From: Misgurnus anguillicaudatus
Taxonomy: Eukaryota; Chordata; Actinopteri; Cypriniformes; Cobitidae
Direction: 5' to 3'
Assembly (NCBI RefSeq): GCF_027580225.2
Contig: NC_073352.2
Span: 29,816,001 to 29,880,000 of the forward strand
Length of the DNA stretch: 64,000 nt
Part shown: in pieces, positions 33,101 through 44,120 of the stretch
Layout of the letters: each line of letters opens with the position of its first letter
Numbering within the stretch: position 1 is the stretch's first letter
Notes under the pieces: generated by a model
What the model was told of the DNA's origin: nothing
The model's input: only the letters and a program-made list of their open reading frames with translations
Databases searched by the model: none
Made by a program: the position numbers and the translations under genes

Positions 33101-33485
33101 AGGTGCAGTGTGTAAATTTTTGTGGCATCTAGTGGTGAGGTTGCGCATTGGAACCAACGGCATAGTCCACTGCTCACCCCTCACTTTTGAAACCCATAGA
33201 GAAGCTAAGTTAGCCGCCACGGGACAAACATGTCATCGTCGGAGACAACTTAGTAAAAAAAGTTTGTCCATTAAGGGCTTCTGTAGAAACATGGCGGCAC
33301 AAAATGGCGGCTTCCATGTAAGGGGACCCTCTGTGTACAGTATGTAGATAAAAACAGCTCATTCTAAGGTAATAAAAACATAACAGTTTATAAAGAAAGG
33401 TCTTTATACACCCCCGATAATATAGTTTTGTATATTATTTTGCATTTCTGTAAAGAGATTCTTCTAAAAATGACACACTGCACCT
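33101..33485 (-). mobile_element. TTAA-AGGTGCAG element, copy 3 (nested)
   Basis: Ends AGGTGCAGTGTGTAA and GACACACTGCACCT are flanked by TTAA at 33097-33100 and 33486-33489. Host copies without the insertion read AATTTTAAACTCTG here, so exactly one TTAA was duplicated. The orientation is opposite to copies 1 and 2. Confidence 0.87.
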
Positions 33486-33961
33486 TTAAACTCTGTGTAT
33501 GGTTCTGAATCTGATCTCTAACAAAATTTCTTTATAAAATTTTTTATTATTTCAGCTTTTTGCAAAAAACAAATATTTTTGAAGAAAAATACCCACACTG
33601 TAAGAAATTGCTGAAATTTTGACAGTAAATAAGTTTATAAGCAAAGAAAAAAATATATGTACAATGAAACGCCCCCCCCCCCCCCCCCATTTGTTTGTTC
33701 ATTGTTTGTTTGAAAGCAGAGAGTCTGTTCTTTCATTTGATATATTTGTGTGTTTATGTATTTTTAGAAGAAAATGTTCCTGGAAGGCATTTTGTGAAAA
33801 TCACAAAAATGTTGGCGGCAATTTAAAAAAAAAAAGGCTGGCGTGATGTTTGTATTGACTTATCGCAAAAGCAAGAACTAGGTTTAGTCGCATATCATCG
33901 GTTAGTGGAAAAAGCGCCATTTCTCAAAGGTTTTATATCGACATTTAGATATATCATATAA

Positions 33962-34231
33962 CTTATTCAGCGTGCGGCCCCCTTTGTGTACAGTGCATTC
34001 CTTCACGGCCCCCCCAAAGAAAATTTATGACAAAAACAGTTCTAAAACTTCATATTTTAATTAAACAAAAATTAAATTATACAAAGTAGTGCTGCCTTAT
34101 TTTTTTCAGGTTTAATTTCACAGAATTCATGATAAATTAATGTATTTTATAAAATGTCATAAAACTGGGGCCCCCCTGGCACCATATCGCGGCCCCCCAG
34201 CTGGCCCCGGACCCCAGTTTGAGAACCACTG
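33962..34231 (+). mobile_element. CAGTGGTTC hAT-like MITE, copy 2 (5' end lost)
   Basis: The body GCGTGCGGCCCCCTTTGTGT to GAGAACCACTG is intact, but the first ~15 bp are deleted. The 8-bp duplication TCATATAA is still present on both sides (33954-33961 and 34232-34239). Confidence 0.82.
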
Positions 34232-34239
34232 TCATATAA

Positions 34240-35230
34240 TATCATACGACTGTTATTGATTTTCTTATAATCAGAATAAAAACACATATCAGACACTTTG
34301 TTGTAAATATATCTTATTCTCATCTCATCGTCTTCTCTGTGTGCATGTGTGTGAGTGTATGTGTGTGTTTTTGTGTGTTTAGTGATTACAGCACTTTAAA
34401 GGAGTGAGCGCAGTTCTGATTTGATAACACGAGCTCCAACAGATGATAAACTCCTACAGGATTGTTTAAGTGTCCCGTGGAGGATATGTGAATGTCTTTT
34501 TTCCATCTGCTGTAAAAACACAGAACAGAAACTCTTCAGATCCTCTACATAAGTAAAGCCAAGGGCGGCGTGTCTCCCCAGAGAAACTCCAGTGAATCCT
34601 CTGCCAGCCTCTTCATGTTTAAAGCAGACATCAGAGTTTTCTTCACAGTTAGATTGAGCTCTGAAACACAAGTTTCTCTCGTCCTAGCAGAAAATCATGA
34701 GGTATTAAGCAGAAAACGTCTTTTTTATGAAGTTTTTTTTTGAATGATTGGACACACTGGACAGTGTACTGAAAACGCACACACCCACACACACACCTGT
34801 TTTCATGACCGTGATTGTAATTCTGTGTTAGACAGATATGTGCTGGAGTAACAGAGCCCAGATGGCAGGCAAGAGATTTCGTCTCAGATTGGAAGCAACA
34901 CGCCTTTAAAAAGCACCGTGGCTTCAGGAGGTGTAGCATATCTCTTTACACACCACGTTTATGAGCTCCATATGGCCGACTGAAGACTTTACACTATAAA
35001 CACAGCACCTCTTATGAGCTCATGTAATGAAGTAAACATGCCTTTAACTGCGAGGAAATTAGACTGAGATTTTACTAAGACGCTGATGTTAACCAGCGTG
35101 AAATGTGCCGTACACACGAGAGAAACCTGAGCTATCGTGAATCAATTTGAAACATCAAACTATATAAATACCCCTCTCTCTTTCATGTAAGGGTGTGGTC
35201 AAGAATAACTTTCTTTTCTGTAACACTTCA
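34240..35230. other. Intergenic, no recognised content
   Basis: No gene or element boundary was identified. Short minus-strand frames (34396-34671, 34649-34939) show no motif or homology I can name. Confidence 0.45.
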
Positions 35231-35381
35231 AGGGGTGGTTTCCAAGACAGAGATTAGCTTAAGCCAGGACTAGGCCTTAGTTTAATTAGGAAATATAAGT
35301 AGTTTTAACAAACATGCCTTACTAAAAACATTACTTGTGTGAATTTTGTGGCAAAACAAAGGGCTCTGGTGTATTTTAAGA

Positions 35382-35682
35382 CAGTGGTTCTCAAACTTTT
35401 TCCGCATGCGGCCCCCCTTGTGTACGGTGCATTCCTTCGCGGCCCCCCCAAAGAATATTTATGACAAAAACTGTTCTAAAATTTATTTTTTAATTAAACA
35501 AAACATATTAAGTTATACAAAGTAGTGCTGTTGTTTAGTAGCCTTATTTTTATTAGGTTTAATTACACAAAATTCATGATAAATGAATGTATTGTACAGT
35601 ATACAATGTTATAAAACTGGGGCCCCCTGGCACCATCTCGCGTCCCCCCTGGGGGCCCCGGACCCCAGTTTGAGTACCACTA
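35382..35682 (+). mobile_element. CAGTGGTTC hAT-like MITE, copy 3 (nested)
   Basis: Termini CAGTGGTTCTCAAACT and GTTTGAGTACCACTA are flanked by the perfect 8-bp duplication TTTTAAGA (35374-35381 and 35683-35690). The GCGGCCCCCC and CTGGGGCCCCCTGGCACC blocks are as in copies 1 and 2. Confidence 0.9.
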
Positions 35683-35749
35683 TTTTAAGATATGTCAGTG
35701 AAGTTATTTTCCATTTTTACATTTATTTTAGTCTAGGACTAGTTTAATC

Positions 35750-36073
35750 GGTAACACTTTATTATAATGTTCATTAATTAACATTAGTTAACTACATTAG
35801 TTAACATGAACTAATAATGAACTGCACTTGTGCAGCATTTATTAATCTTTATTAATGTTAATTTCAACAATTACTAATACTTTATTAAAATTTGGTTAAC
35901 GTTAGTTAATGCACCGTGAACTAACATGAACAAACAATGAACAGCTTTATTTCTATAAAATAACATTAACAAAGATGAATAAATAATGTAAAATATGTAT
36001 TGCTCATGGTTTGTTCATGTTAGTTAATACATTAACTAATGTTAAATCATGAACATTATAATAAAGTGTTACC
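35750..36073. mobile_element. GGTAACACTTTATTATAATG hAT-like foldback MITE (nested)
   Basis: Inverted termini GGTAACACTTTATTATAATG and CATTATAATAAAGTGTTACC-type are flanked by the perfect 8-bp duplication GTTTAATC (35742-35749 and 36074-36081). The interior is rich in TTAGTTAA / TTAACTAA words. It is non-coding. Confidence 0.9.
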
Positions 36074-36185
36074 GTTTAATCCCTATCCGGAAAACCGCCC
36101 CTATAAGTTTAATGATTTGAATAAATGTAATTTTTAGTTATGGTGCTTAACTTAGCAACTTCTAATGGTTAAAATTAATAACTAC

Positions 36186-36275
36186 TTTTTCAGTTCAATT
36201 TAATTCAATTTTTTTTCTATAGGACTTTTCAATTTTGCATTGTAAGAAAGCAGCTTTATAAGTACAGAGCAGTAC
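36186..36275 (-). mobile_element. LINE 3' tail fragment, minus orientation
   Basis: TTCAATTTAATTCAATT tail units, then GACTTTTCAATTTTGCATTG and AAAGCAGCTTTATAA: the inverse of the LINE end at 9627-9762. Only the tail survives. Confidence 0.6.
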
Positions 36276-37329
36276 ATGTCATATAGACAAAAAGAGTCTA
36301 TGGCTATGTTTACACAATATTTTGTATGACTGAATTTAATCCGATTGCAGGTTACGGACAGTACAGTTTACAATGTACTCTTAATATAACTTATCTAATT
36401 AAAATGTTTGTTTACATCTACATTCTATATAATCCCAACCAAACATCTGCCAGGGTTGCCAGATTCGTGTATCAAAACCAGCCCTATGGACATTCAAAAC
36501 TAACCCAAAAGCATCCCAATTACTAATTACAGCCCAAATACGAATAACTACCTTTCATCTTTAATCCTTGAAACAGTTTATAAATTACCCAAATCTGAAG
36601 TCCGCAGAGAACTTGGCAACACAGCGCACAGCATATCTCATAGTCAGAGTTCACGATTTATCTCTGGATAAATGTACAAATTCAAAGTTGAGTTGGAGAA
36701 AGAAAGTTTTCAGATATAGGCGATGAAAACGCACTTTTCGAAAGGTACAATGCTATTTTATTGCTTTATGTAATGTTATTAAAGACATGAATGTTGCAGA
36801 ATGTACAGCGCGTGACCCCATTACCTAAATCATGTGTGTTCCCATTGCCTTTCTACTGCATGTTTCCGTTACAAGAATCATGTGTAAATAAGAGGTAAAT
36901 ATTAAACATGAACTTAAGCACAATTCTTCTGCGCATGTGCACAAGGTGTTTTTGCATCTGATTGAGAAAATAAGACGATTTGCGACATGCGTACTTTTCT
37001 CCTGCTGATTGGATCACAGATCGGACTACACCCCCCTTTCAATACGATTGAAATTTGCATCCGATCAACCTCAATTGTATTAATTAAATAGTTTACATGA
37101 AGGCTTTTCAATCCGATTGAGCCATCAATACCATTACAAATGGATTATTTGGTTGCATATAAACATGCCCGTATTACTGATAAGTAATACCTGTAAAAAT
37201 TACTGTCTATTGCTATCTAAATAAAAAGATGATGAAATAGATACCCTACTAAAAGTAGTATAAACTGTACTTTTCTGTGACTGTGAGACATTTAGTCAGC
37301 ATGATAGATGACTGGTATACAGTTTTTGG
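36276..37329. other. Intergenic, no recognised gene
   Basis: Segments near 36310-36400 and 37060-37170 look like diverged inverted copies of one another (CAATCCGATTG, TTTACA and ACATG words), so an old foldback element may span 36.3-37.17 kb. I could not define its ends. Confidence 0.4.
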
Positions 37330-38612
37330 TAACACTTTACTTGAAGGGGTGTTCATAAGACTGACATGACATCTTCATCATTTTATGCACATTTATGACA
37401 ACTGTCATTTGTTTAATTATGTCATTTTTAATGCAAAGATGACATAGTTTGAAATGTCTTTATGACGACAACTTGACATGAAGCATTACATCATAACATA
37501 AACATGACACAGCAGAATAATTATCAAACTAGCTAGCTTTATGGGATAACATTACATTAAACGGTCATTTAAAATGTCATTAAAGGTGCAGTGTGTAATT
37601 TTTAAAAGGATCTCTTGACAGAAATGCAAAATAATATACAAAACTATATTATCAGGGGTGTATAAAGACCTTTTTATAATGAACCGTTATGTGTTTATTG
37701 TCTTAGAATGAGTTGTTTTATCTACATACACAGGGGGTCCCCTTACATGGAAGCCGCCATTTTGTGCAGCCATGTTTCTACAGAAGCCCTTAACAGACCA
37801 ACTTTTTAATAAGTTGTCTCCAACGATGACATGTTTGTCCAGTGGGGGCTACCGTAGCTTCTCTATGTGTTTCAAAAGCAAGAGGTGAGCAGTGGACTGA
37901 GCCGTTGGTTGCAATTCACAACCTCACCACTAGATGCCGCTAAAATGTACACACTGCACCTTTAAGTGTCAATACTATGTCAAATAATTTTCAATATTTT
38001 AACAAAATGCCACAGACATAAAAAAGTGACAACTAACAAAACTTCACACAGAGGGTTCTGAAATTTTCTGACATAGAAGAAAAAACGAACAAAACATTTA
38101 ATTGATTTAATTAATTAATTCATTTAATATAATTAACTATTTTTCCAGCAATATGGACCCTACACTGCATGGATTAACACATTACTGAATCGTTTTCATT
38201 TAATTTTAGGTGAATCTGTCTCCAAATGCAATAAAATAGAATTTTATCAATTGTAATATTTATTATTATTATTACTATTATATTATCGATTTTATTTGTT
38301 AAACACATGGACAAAAGAATATTCATGACGTTGTTATAAACCTAGTATTAACACTTAATGACATTTTATTTATTTGTACCACTGTAGTTGAGGTCAAGAA
38401 AAATACTTATGATGCTGTTATAAAACTATATGACAGAGTATTAACACTTAATTACAAATGCAATTTGTATCATTGGTAAAAGTGGTCAGTTATGTTGTAT
38501 TGGTTAATGCCAAGTTGTCATAACAAAGACATCTCAAACAATGTCATCTTTGCATTAAAATAATGACATAATTAAATGAATGACACTTAATGACAGTTGT
38601 CATAAACGTTTG
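37330..38612. mobile_element. GGTAACACTTTACTTGAAGG foldback element, interrupted
   Basis: The left arm GGTAACACTTTACTTGAAGG, CATAAGACTGACATGACATC and GACAACTGTCATTTGTTTAA pairs with the right arm at 38510-38610 (AATGTCATCTTTGCATTAAA, TTAATGACAGTTGTCATAA). A TTAA-AGGTGCAG copy (37584-37961) lies inside, and the THAP inverted-repeat element (38622-39412) follows where the right terminus should be. Confidence 0.65.
37584..37961 (+). mobile_element. TTAA-AGGTGCAG element, copy 4 (nested)
   Basis: Ends AGGTGCAGTGTGTAA and TACACACTGCACCT are flanked by TTAA at 37580-37583 and 37962-37965. It is the least diverged match to copy 1, in the same orientation. Confidence 0.87.
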
Positions 38613-38621
38613 GGCTTCTTC

Positions 38622-39412
38622 ATAGAGACAGAGCGCAGTTATGCAAATTTGAAAACCACGCCCACCGGGGGGAAAGCGATCCAACCGTCTCCATTGACTT
38701 TGTATTGCGAGAAGCCGCCTCCTTGTCATTTCTGGCTTATAACAAAAAACTGAATAATGCCTAAAAGCTGCTGTGTGACAATATGTACAGCTAACAAGCC
38801 AAAGAACCCAGAAATAAGTTTTTATAAGCTGTCGAGCCGTAAAACCCAGCCTTTAAGGAGAATAAAGTGGATCGCCGACTACGTTTCCCCCTATTGGACG
38901 CAGTTCTACTAATAGTATTACTATGAAAAGTTGCCTGTATCCATTTTTGTGTCTTTAAACGCTCGTTTTTTGGGGTCCACAGCTTATAAAAACTTATTTA
39001 CAGATTAAACTTAAAAACAGAATAATACCTAAAAGCTGCTGTGTGACAAGGTGTACATCTAACACGCCAAAAAAATAAATAAATATTTTTTTATAAGCTG
39101 TCGACTTATAGTACTCCTATTAGTAAAACTGCGTCCAATAGGGGGAAACGTAGTCGGCGATTCACTTTATTCTCCTTAAAAGCTGGGTTTTACGGCTCGA
39201 CAGCTTATAAAAATTTATTTCTGGGTTCTTTGGCTTGTTAGCTGTACATATTGTCACACAGCAGCTTTTAGGCATTATTCAGTTTTTTGTTATAAGCCAG
39301 AAATGACAAGGAGGCGGCTTCTCGCAATACAAAGTCAATGGAGACGGTTGGATTGCTTCCCCCCCCGGTGGGCGTGGTTTTCAGGTTATGACGCGCTGCG
39401 CTCTGTCTCTAT
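38622..39412. mobile_element. Long inverted-repeat element carrying THAP-domain remnants
   Basis: 17-bp perfect termini, ATAGAGACAGAGCGCAG and its complement at 39396-39412, lead into arms of about 290 bp (left to ~38918, right from ~39114). Each arm carries the start of a THAP-type frame (see 38757-38912), and a third diverged copy lies in the middle on the + strand at 39028-39110. THAP zinc-finger domains are found at the N-terminus of P-element-like and Kolobok transposases, so this is probably a non-autonomous derivative made of captured transposase exons. Confidence 0.75.
38757..38912 (+). pseudogene. Truncated THAP-domain reading frame
   Basis: ATG at 38757 opens a 51-codon frame ending in TAA at 38910-38912. 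It reads MPKSCCVTICTANKPKNP, then EISFYKLSSRK and RRIKWIADY. The cysteine pattern C-x(3-4)-C after MP, the ISFYK-P/S-like strand and the (R/K)-W-I segment fit the first half of a THAP C2CH finger. The second C-x2-H half is absent. The inverted copy at about 39120-39280 (minus) has TGA where this one has the tryptophan codon. It is not a functional gene. Confidence 0.65.
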
Positions 39413-39587
39413 TGTGTTGCGAAGTGCTGAGTAGGACAAGTGTTTAAGAAATGTGGTGTGCAAGATGGTGGGGGGATTACATGTATATAAAGTGTGTATT
39501 CATATTTAGTATATATTTTTACTATAAACAGAAATGCAAGGGGGAACCAGATGTCACTACTGTACTTTTTTTTTAAATACACCTGTT

Positions 39588-39790
39588 ACCCAGTGTTGGG
39601 TCAAAAAGGGACGAACCCAACCCATTGGGTTGTAATTGAACCTATGCTGGGTTGTTTTAACATGTTGGGTCAAATCAAAACATTTTCCCTTTTTGACCCA
39701 ACGCTGGGTTGAAAATAACCCAGCATAGGTTCAATTACAACCCAATAGGTTGGGTTCGTCCAATTTTGACCCAACAATGTTTTTAGGGTG
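39588..39790. mobile_element. TTGGGT-rich palindromic MITE
   Basis: Inverted blocks GGGTTGTAATTGAACCTATG and CATAGGTTCAATTACAACCC, with flanking GTGTTGGGTCAAAA and TTTTGACCCAACA, form a near-complete palindrome of about 200 bp. Confidence 0.7.
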
Positions 39791-41356
39791 CACTGTAATG
39801 AAATTAATTTGCATCCTTTCTCCATCCGGACATCCTCTTCTTTGTCCTCTTCCTCTGCCCGCTTTTACTCCTCTTCCTCTCACTCTTCTTCCTTAAACAT
39901 TCACTCCAAAATTGTGAGTGTCTCTATGTGTGCTGCTCATAGGCTCAGTCTCACACATGACTGGTCTCGTTGTGATAAAGCTGTTCACTGGCTCAGCTGT
40001 AGATCAGTATAAAAAAGTAAAGACAATGTCTAATCTCTGATCCGTCACTTTGAACTCTTAAAAACATGCCCAACAAGCCAATTCTCACACCACGGAGAGA
40101 CGCATGAATGCGGGGAGAAAGACGTCCAACCGAGAGCTCATCAGAAGCAGAACAGAGGATTAATGAGCTCAGGTTGTTCAGAGACGAACACAGAAGATCC
40201 AAACAGAAGCCGTCCTCCGTCAGAACACAGCAAACACGTAAGAGCATTAAAAGATGCTCATTAACATTCAACACGCAGAAACATCACACACACTTACTAA
40301 AACAAAGACTTAACAACCCAATTTGATGGTTTTGGGGTGACAAAAGACGAACAACTGTTTAAAATTATCGAGAGGAAAAAATAAAATCTACTAGTAGTCA
40401 GAAAACACGATATGGAAACAGCCTAAATCAAATCTGACAATGTACATGTCAACAGAGACTCACTGAACTGCTGTGTCATATAAAGAAAACAGCAAAAATA
40501 TGCAGCGTTGGGTAAATTTCAGCGCCAGGACTGCACACAAAACCACAGTATGGAAAACGACACTAATAAAATTAAAATATCTTTCATGAAAATCATTCAC
40601 TACCAATTTACTGCGCATTTGCCTTCTATCATCAGATTGCTTCAAAACAATCTCTGCTATCAACACATGACACGTCTCATGTAAACACACTGCTCTTATG
40701 CTGTCTGTGATTTGCATGTGACTCCAGACAATATTTCTGACTGCATTTAAAGAGACCGCAGTAAGAGCGCTATTTAAATTTCTGTCAGATTTGTTATAAA
40801 CAGCTTGCATCATAATCAACACATGACACGTGGAGTATTTGATGTAATCTCACTGCGATCATCATCATATGATCTGTCATCTACTCATGTTCACAAAAAT
40901 TGAAGTTGTCTTTGATCATACTTAAATATTTTCAATACTTGGCTTTATTTCCTTCAAATATGTTCGGTTTGGACATATGGCACTGGTATAAAATTATTTT
41001 ATACTTTTTATGATAAATTGAAGATGAGCTCTTTGCATGTATTTTAACACTGAATCAAATATCTGTACAGTTTTGGCTCCTAGTAGCTTCTCTCTGTGTA
41101 ATTTCTCCTGGTTCACTGCATAAGTTCATCTTTGTTTTGTTTAATTGTCATTCCAGAGAACATTCCCCAGCTCACCCAGATTGCTTCACGATGGCCAACC
41201 TGCGAAAGAGAGAGAGGCCAATCTATTATTAGCTCAGTGTTTGAACAGGACATGGTTTGGTTTGGTCTGAGCACACCGGTGTTAGATAAGTGTGAATCAC
41301 AGGTGGTTTAACATTACACTTTTAAAAATAAAGGTGCTTGAAAGTTTCTTTGGATG
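39791..41356. other. Intergenic, no recognised content
   Basis: A TC-rich patch lies at 39830-39895. The frames at 39993-40326 and 40460-40822 overlap on both strands and show no motif. Nothing else was recognised. Confidence 0.45.
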
Positions 41357-41470
41357 TTAACCCATTCGCCACCAGCCATTTGCCACCAGGTGCCCACCAG
41401 CATTTTTTGTGATTTTCAAAATTCTTTCCAGGATATTTTTTTAACTTATCAATGGCAGGAAGAGAGTTAA
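41357..41470 (+). mobile_element. Deleted TTAACTCTTTCC family copy
   Basis: Left end TTAACCCATTCGCCACCAGC and right end GGCAGGAAGAGAGTTAA lie only ~110 bp apart: an internal deletion derivative. Its right-hand TTAA (41467-41470) is shared with the next element. Confidence 0.7.
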
Positions 41471-41842
41471 AGGTGCATGCTGTAGATTTTAGCAGCATCT
41501 AGTGGTGAGTTTGAGAAATTGCAAACAACGGCAAAGTCCACAGCTCACCCCTCCCTTTCGAAACGCATAGAGAAGCTACGGTCGCCACCAGAGGACAAAC
41601 ATATAATTGTCTGAGAAAACACAGTCATGAAACACGCTCTGGTGAGCAGTTTGTCCATTTAGGGCTACATGGCATTTCAAAATGGCGACGTCCATGTGAG
41701 GGACTTGCGGTGTATATAGATAAAAACGTCTCATTCTAAGGTAATTAAAACATAACTGTTCATTATGTCTTTATACACCGCTGAAAACATAGTTACATAG
41801 CATTTCTGTAAATAGACATCTTAAAATGTATACATTACACTT
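41471..41842 (-). mobile_element. TTAA-AGGTGCAG element, copy 5
   Basis: The left end AGGTGCATGCTG abuts TTAA 41467-41470; the right end is diverged (ACATTACACTT) before TTAA at 41843-41846. CATCTAGTGGTGAG, ATGTGAGGGACTTGCGG and CATTCTAAGGTAAT mark the reversed body. Confidence 0.75.
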
Positions 41843-41879
41843 TTAAAGGGTCTTTATCGGACTGCCAAAAATGGTTCTT

Positions 41880-42762
41880 CACTGTAAAAAAATCTGTAAA
41901 AAAAAAAAAACAATTCCGGCATACAAAAATATTTTTTTTTCTGTAATTTTACATTAACACTGTAAAAACCCCCACAAAAAAACGGTAAAATTCCGACAGC
42001 TGGGGTGCCGGAAAAATTGCGTAAAATAACGGGCAAAATAAATTAAAGAAATTTCCCATAATACAAAAATATAGTTTTTTATGTCATTTTACATTAACGC
42101 TTTAAAAAAAATCCATAAAAAAATTGTAAAAATTTTTATAATACAAAAATATTTTTTTTATAATAATACAAAGGTAAATTTTTTTCTGTAGTTTTACAGT
42201 AAAGCTGTATTGAAATCCATAAAAAATAGTAAAATTTTGGCAGCTGGGGTGCGAAAAAATACCATAAAATAACGGGCAAAATAAATTGCAGAAATTTTCC
42301 ATAATGCAAAAATACAGTTTTTTTTCTGTAATTTTACATTAATGCTGTAAAAAAATCCATTAAAAATGGTACAGTTCCGGCAGCTGGGGTGCAGAAAAAT
42401 ACCTTAAAATAACGGGCAAAATAAATTACAGAAATTTTCTGTAATACAAAAATACAGTTTTTTTCTGTAATTTTACATTAACAATGAAAAAAATTCATAA
42501 AAAATGTTAAAATTCTGGCGCTGGGTTGAGGGAAAAATAATGCGCAAAATAAATTACAGAAATTTTCCATTATACAAAAATACAGTTTTTTCTATAATTT
42601 TACCTTAACACTAAAAAAAAAATTCTGTAAAAAAGGGTACAATTCCGGCAGCTGGGGTGCCCGAAAAATAACGTAAAATATAGAAATTTATATATTCTAT
42701 AGAAATATAGAAATACAGTTTTTTCCTGTAATTTTACATTAAATGGCATTGTGAAGCACCTT
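41880..42762. repeat. Tandem array of ~135-bp units derived from a CTGTAAAAAA element
   Basis: The unit words CTGTAATTTTACATTAACAC, CCATAAAAAATGGTA, TTCCGGCAGCTGGGGTGC, AAATAACGGGCAAAATAAAT and CAGAAATTTTCCATAATACA recur in order. The GGGGTGC word occurs at about 42004, 42246, 42386, 42523 and 42654, i.e. steps of ~242 (two units), 140, 137 and 131. Sequence similarity to CACTGTAAAAAAATC MITE ends (30341, 32032) suggests origin from that family. The phenylalanine-rich minus-strand frames are by-products. Confidence 0.8.
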
Positions 42763-42778
42763 GTCACTGTCACATTAA

Positions 42779-42994
42779 AGGCGGAGTCCACGATGTTTGA
42801 AAAACGCGTTGGAAAAGGAGACGGGCCGACTACCAAAACACACTTATAGCCAATCAAATCAAATCAAATGCCGGTTTGCGTATGTGTGGGGCGGGTCTAT
42901 CAACAGAAGGTCCAGATTCTATTGGGGTAGGGGCGTGTTTGTTTAGGTGATTTCAAATATCAACATTGGCTTTCAAACATCATGGACTCCGCCT
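42779..42994. mobile_element. TTAA-AGGCGGAGTCCA element, complete
   Basis: Inverted termini AGGCGGAGTCCACGATGTTT and ATCATGGACTCCGCCT are flanked by TTAA at 42775-42778 and 42995-42998. It is about 216 bp and non-coding. A left-end fragment lies at 5490 in fat4. Confidence 0.85.
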
Positions 42995-43803
42995 TTAAAT
43001 ACTAAATGAATAGATGTACCGGTTTAAAAACTTTAAACAAACATCACTATCTGATAAAAGAACTGCTACTGTTTAAATGGATGATAGTGTCTGTACATCA
43101 AGGAAAATTTAGAAAATAAACTTAGGCTTAAAGGCTCTTCAGTGCAGATTGACTGTTGCATTATTGAAATGTCACTGCAGATATTTGTGGGCACTTGTGT
43201 TGAATGCAGCTCAAGAGACGAGACGAGAGACGGGGCTTTTCTATGGACAGACATTCATACTCTGCATACTCGCGTGGAGACAGACTGATCTGACCTCAGT
43301 GTTGTGACTACAGATGCATCAATATGAATATCTGTATTAAACAGTGAGTTTATAAAGCATTCTGTGCAAATCTCTGCCATCATCATAAACATGCAACAAA
43401 ATTAAATGGAAATTAAATGGTCTGGATGTTTTTCGAGAGGAACATTTTTGACTGCGTTAACATCCCACAAAGCCACATTTAACATTGAACACTAAAACCC
43501 ACAAAAATAAATGAGGAATGAGCACAAAACTCTTCAAAAGATATTTCTGATCAGTTTCTTAATAATTAAAATGTGGCTTTGAACATCGCTTCTGATCTAT
43601 GAGTTTAGACGTTTGCGGCGTCTTAAAGGAAAAATAAACAAGAGTCTTGAATAATGACTATAACCTAGTTTAATATGAAACACTTCCCTGAGGAATCAAA
43701 TGCCCAAAAAACATTCCCGGGAATCCTTGACGATGAAGAGCCGCTGAAACCAAACCAAAACCAAATCTAAAATCAGAGAAGGTCCAGGATTACTGCTGCT
43801 CTG

Positions 43804-43876
<73 letters not shown>
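43804..43876. repeat. (CA)n microsatellite
   Basis: About 36 uninterrupted CA units. Confidence 0.97.
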
Positions 43877-43878
<2 letters not shown>

Positions 43879-44120
43879 TGTAATTCTTACAGTGTTAATC
43901 ATGAGCTTAATTTATCCCAGATGATCAGATATACTGACTGTACATTCACATAATCACACTCAGAGTTTTAGTCTTTTTACATTTGCTTTATCAGCCTAAA
44001 TGTAACACCAAACCATCTGAAGATCATTAATGAAAACCGTCTGGTGTGTTTCAGAGAATACAATATGTGTGATTACAGATTGCAGATACCATACACACAC
44101 AAATGATTTTGATTGTGTTG

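Larger units (their letters stand above)
32638..33846 (-). mobile_element. TTAACTCTTTCC family MITE, minus orientation, with two nested insertions
   Basis: Body words are in reverse order: AAGTTATCTCGTCA, GAGAAACATTTGCATT, AATCTGCAATACCGTGATTA, TTAAACTCTGTGTATG, CTGAATCTGATCTCTAACAA, GGAAGGCATTTTGTGAAAAT and a GGCTGGCG end. It is interrupted by 32678-32969 and 33101-33485, each at TTAA. It also contains a C17 homopolymer at 33672-33688. Confidence 0.78.
35231..36101. mobile_element. GGGGTGGTTTCC foldback element, copy 3, carrying two hAT insertions
   Basis: The left end AGGGGTGGTTTCCAAGACAG and the right end ATCCGGAAAACCGCCCCT match the other copies. The body is interrupted by a CAGTGGTTC element (35382-35682) and a GGTAACACT element (35750-36073). 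Removing both restores the expected 240-bp layout (GGTGTATTTTAAGATATGTC and CTAGGACTAGTTTAATC-CCT). Confidence 0.8.
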
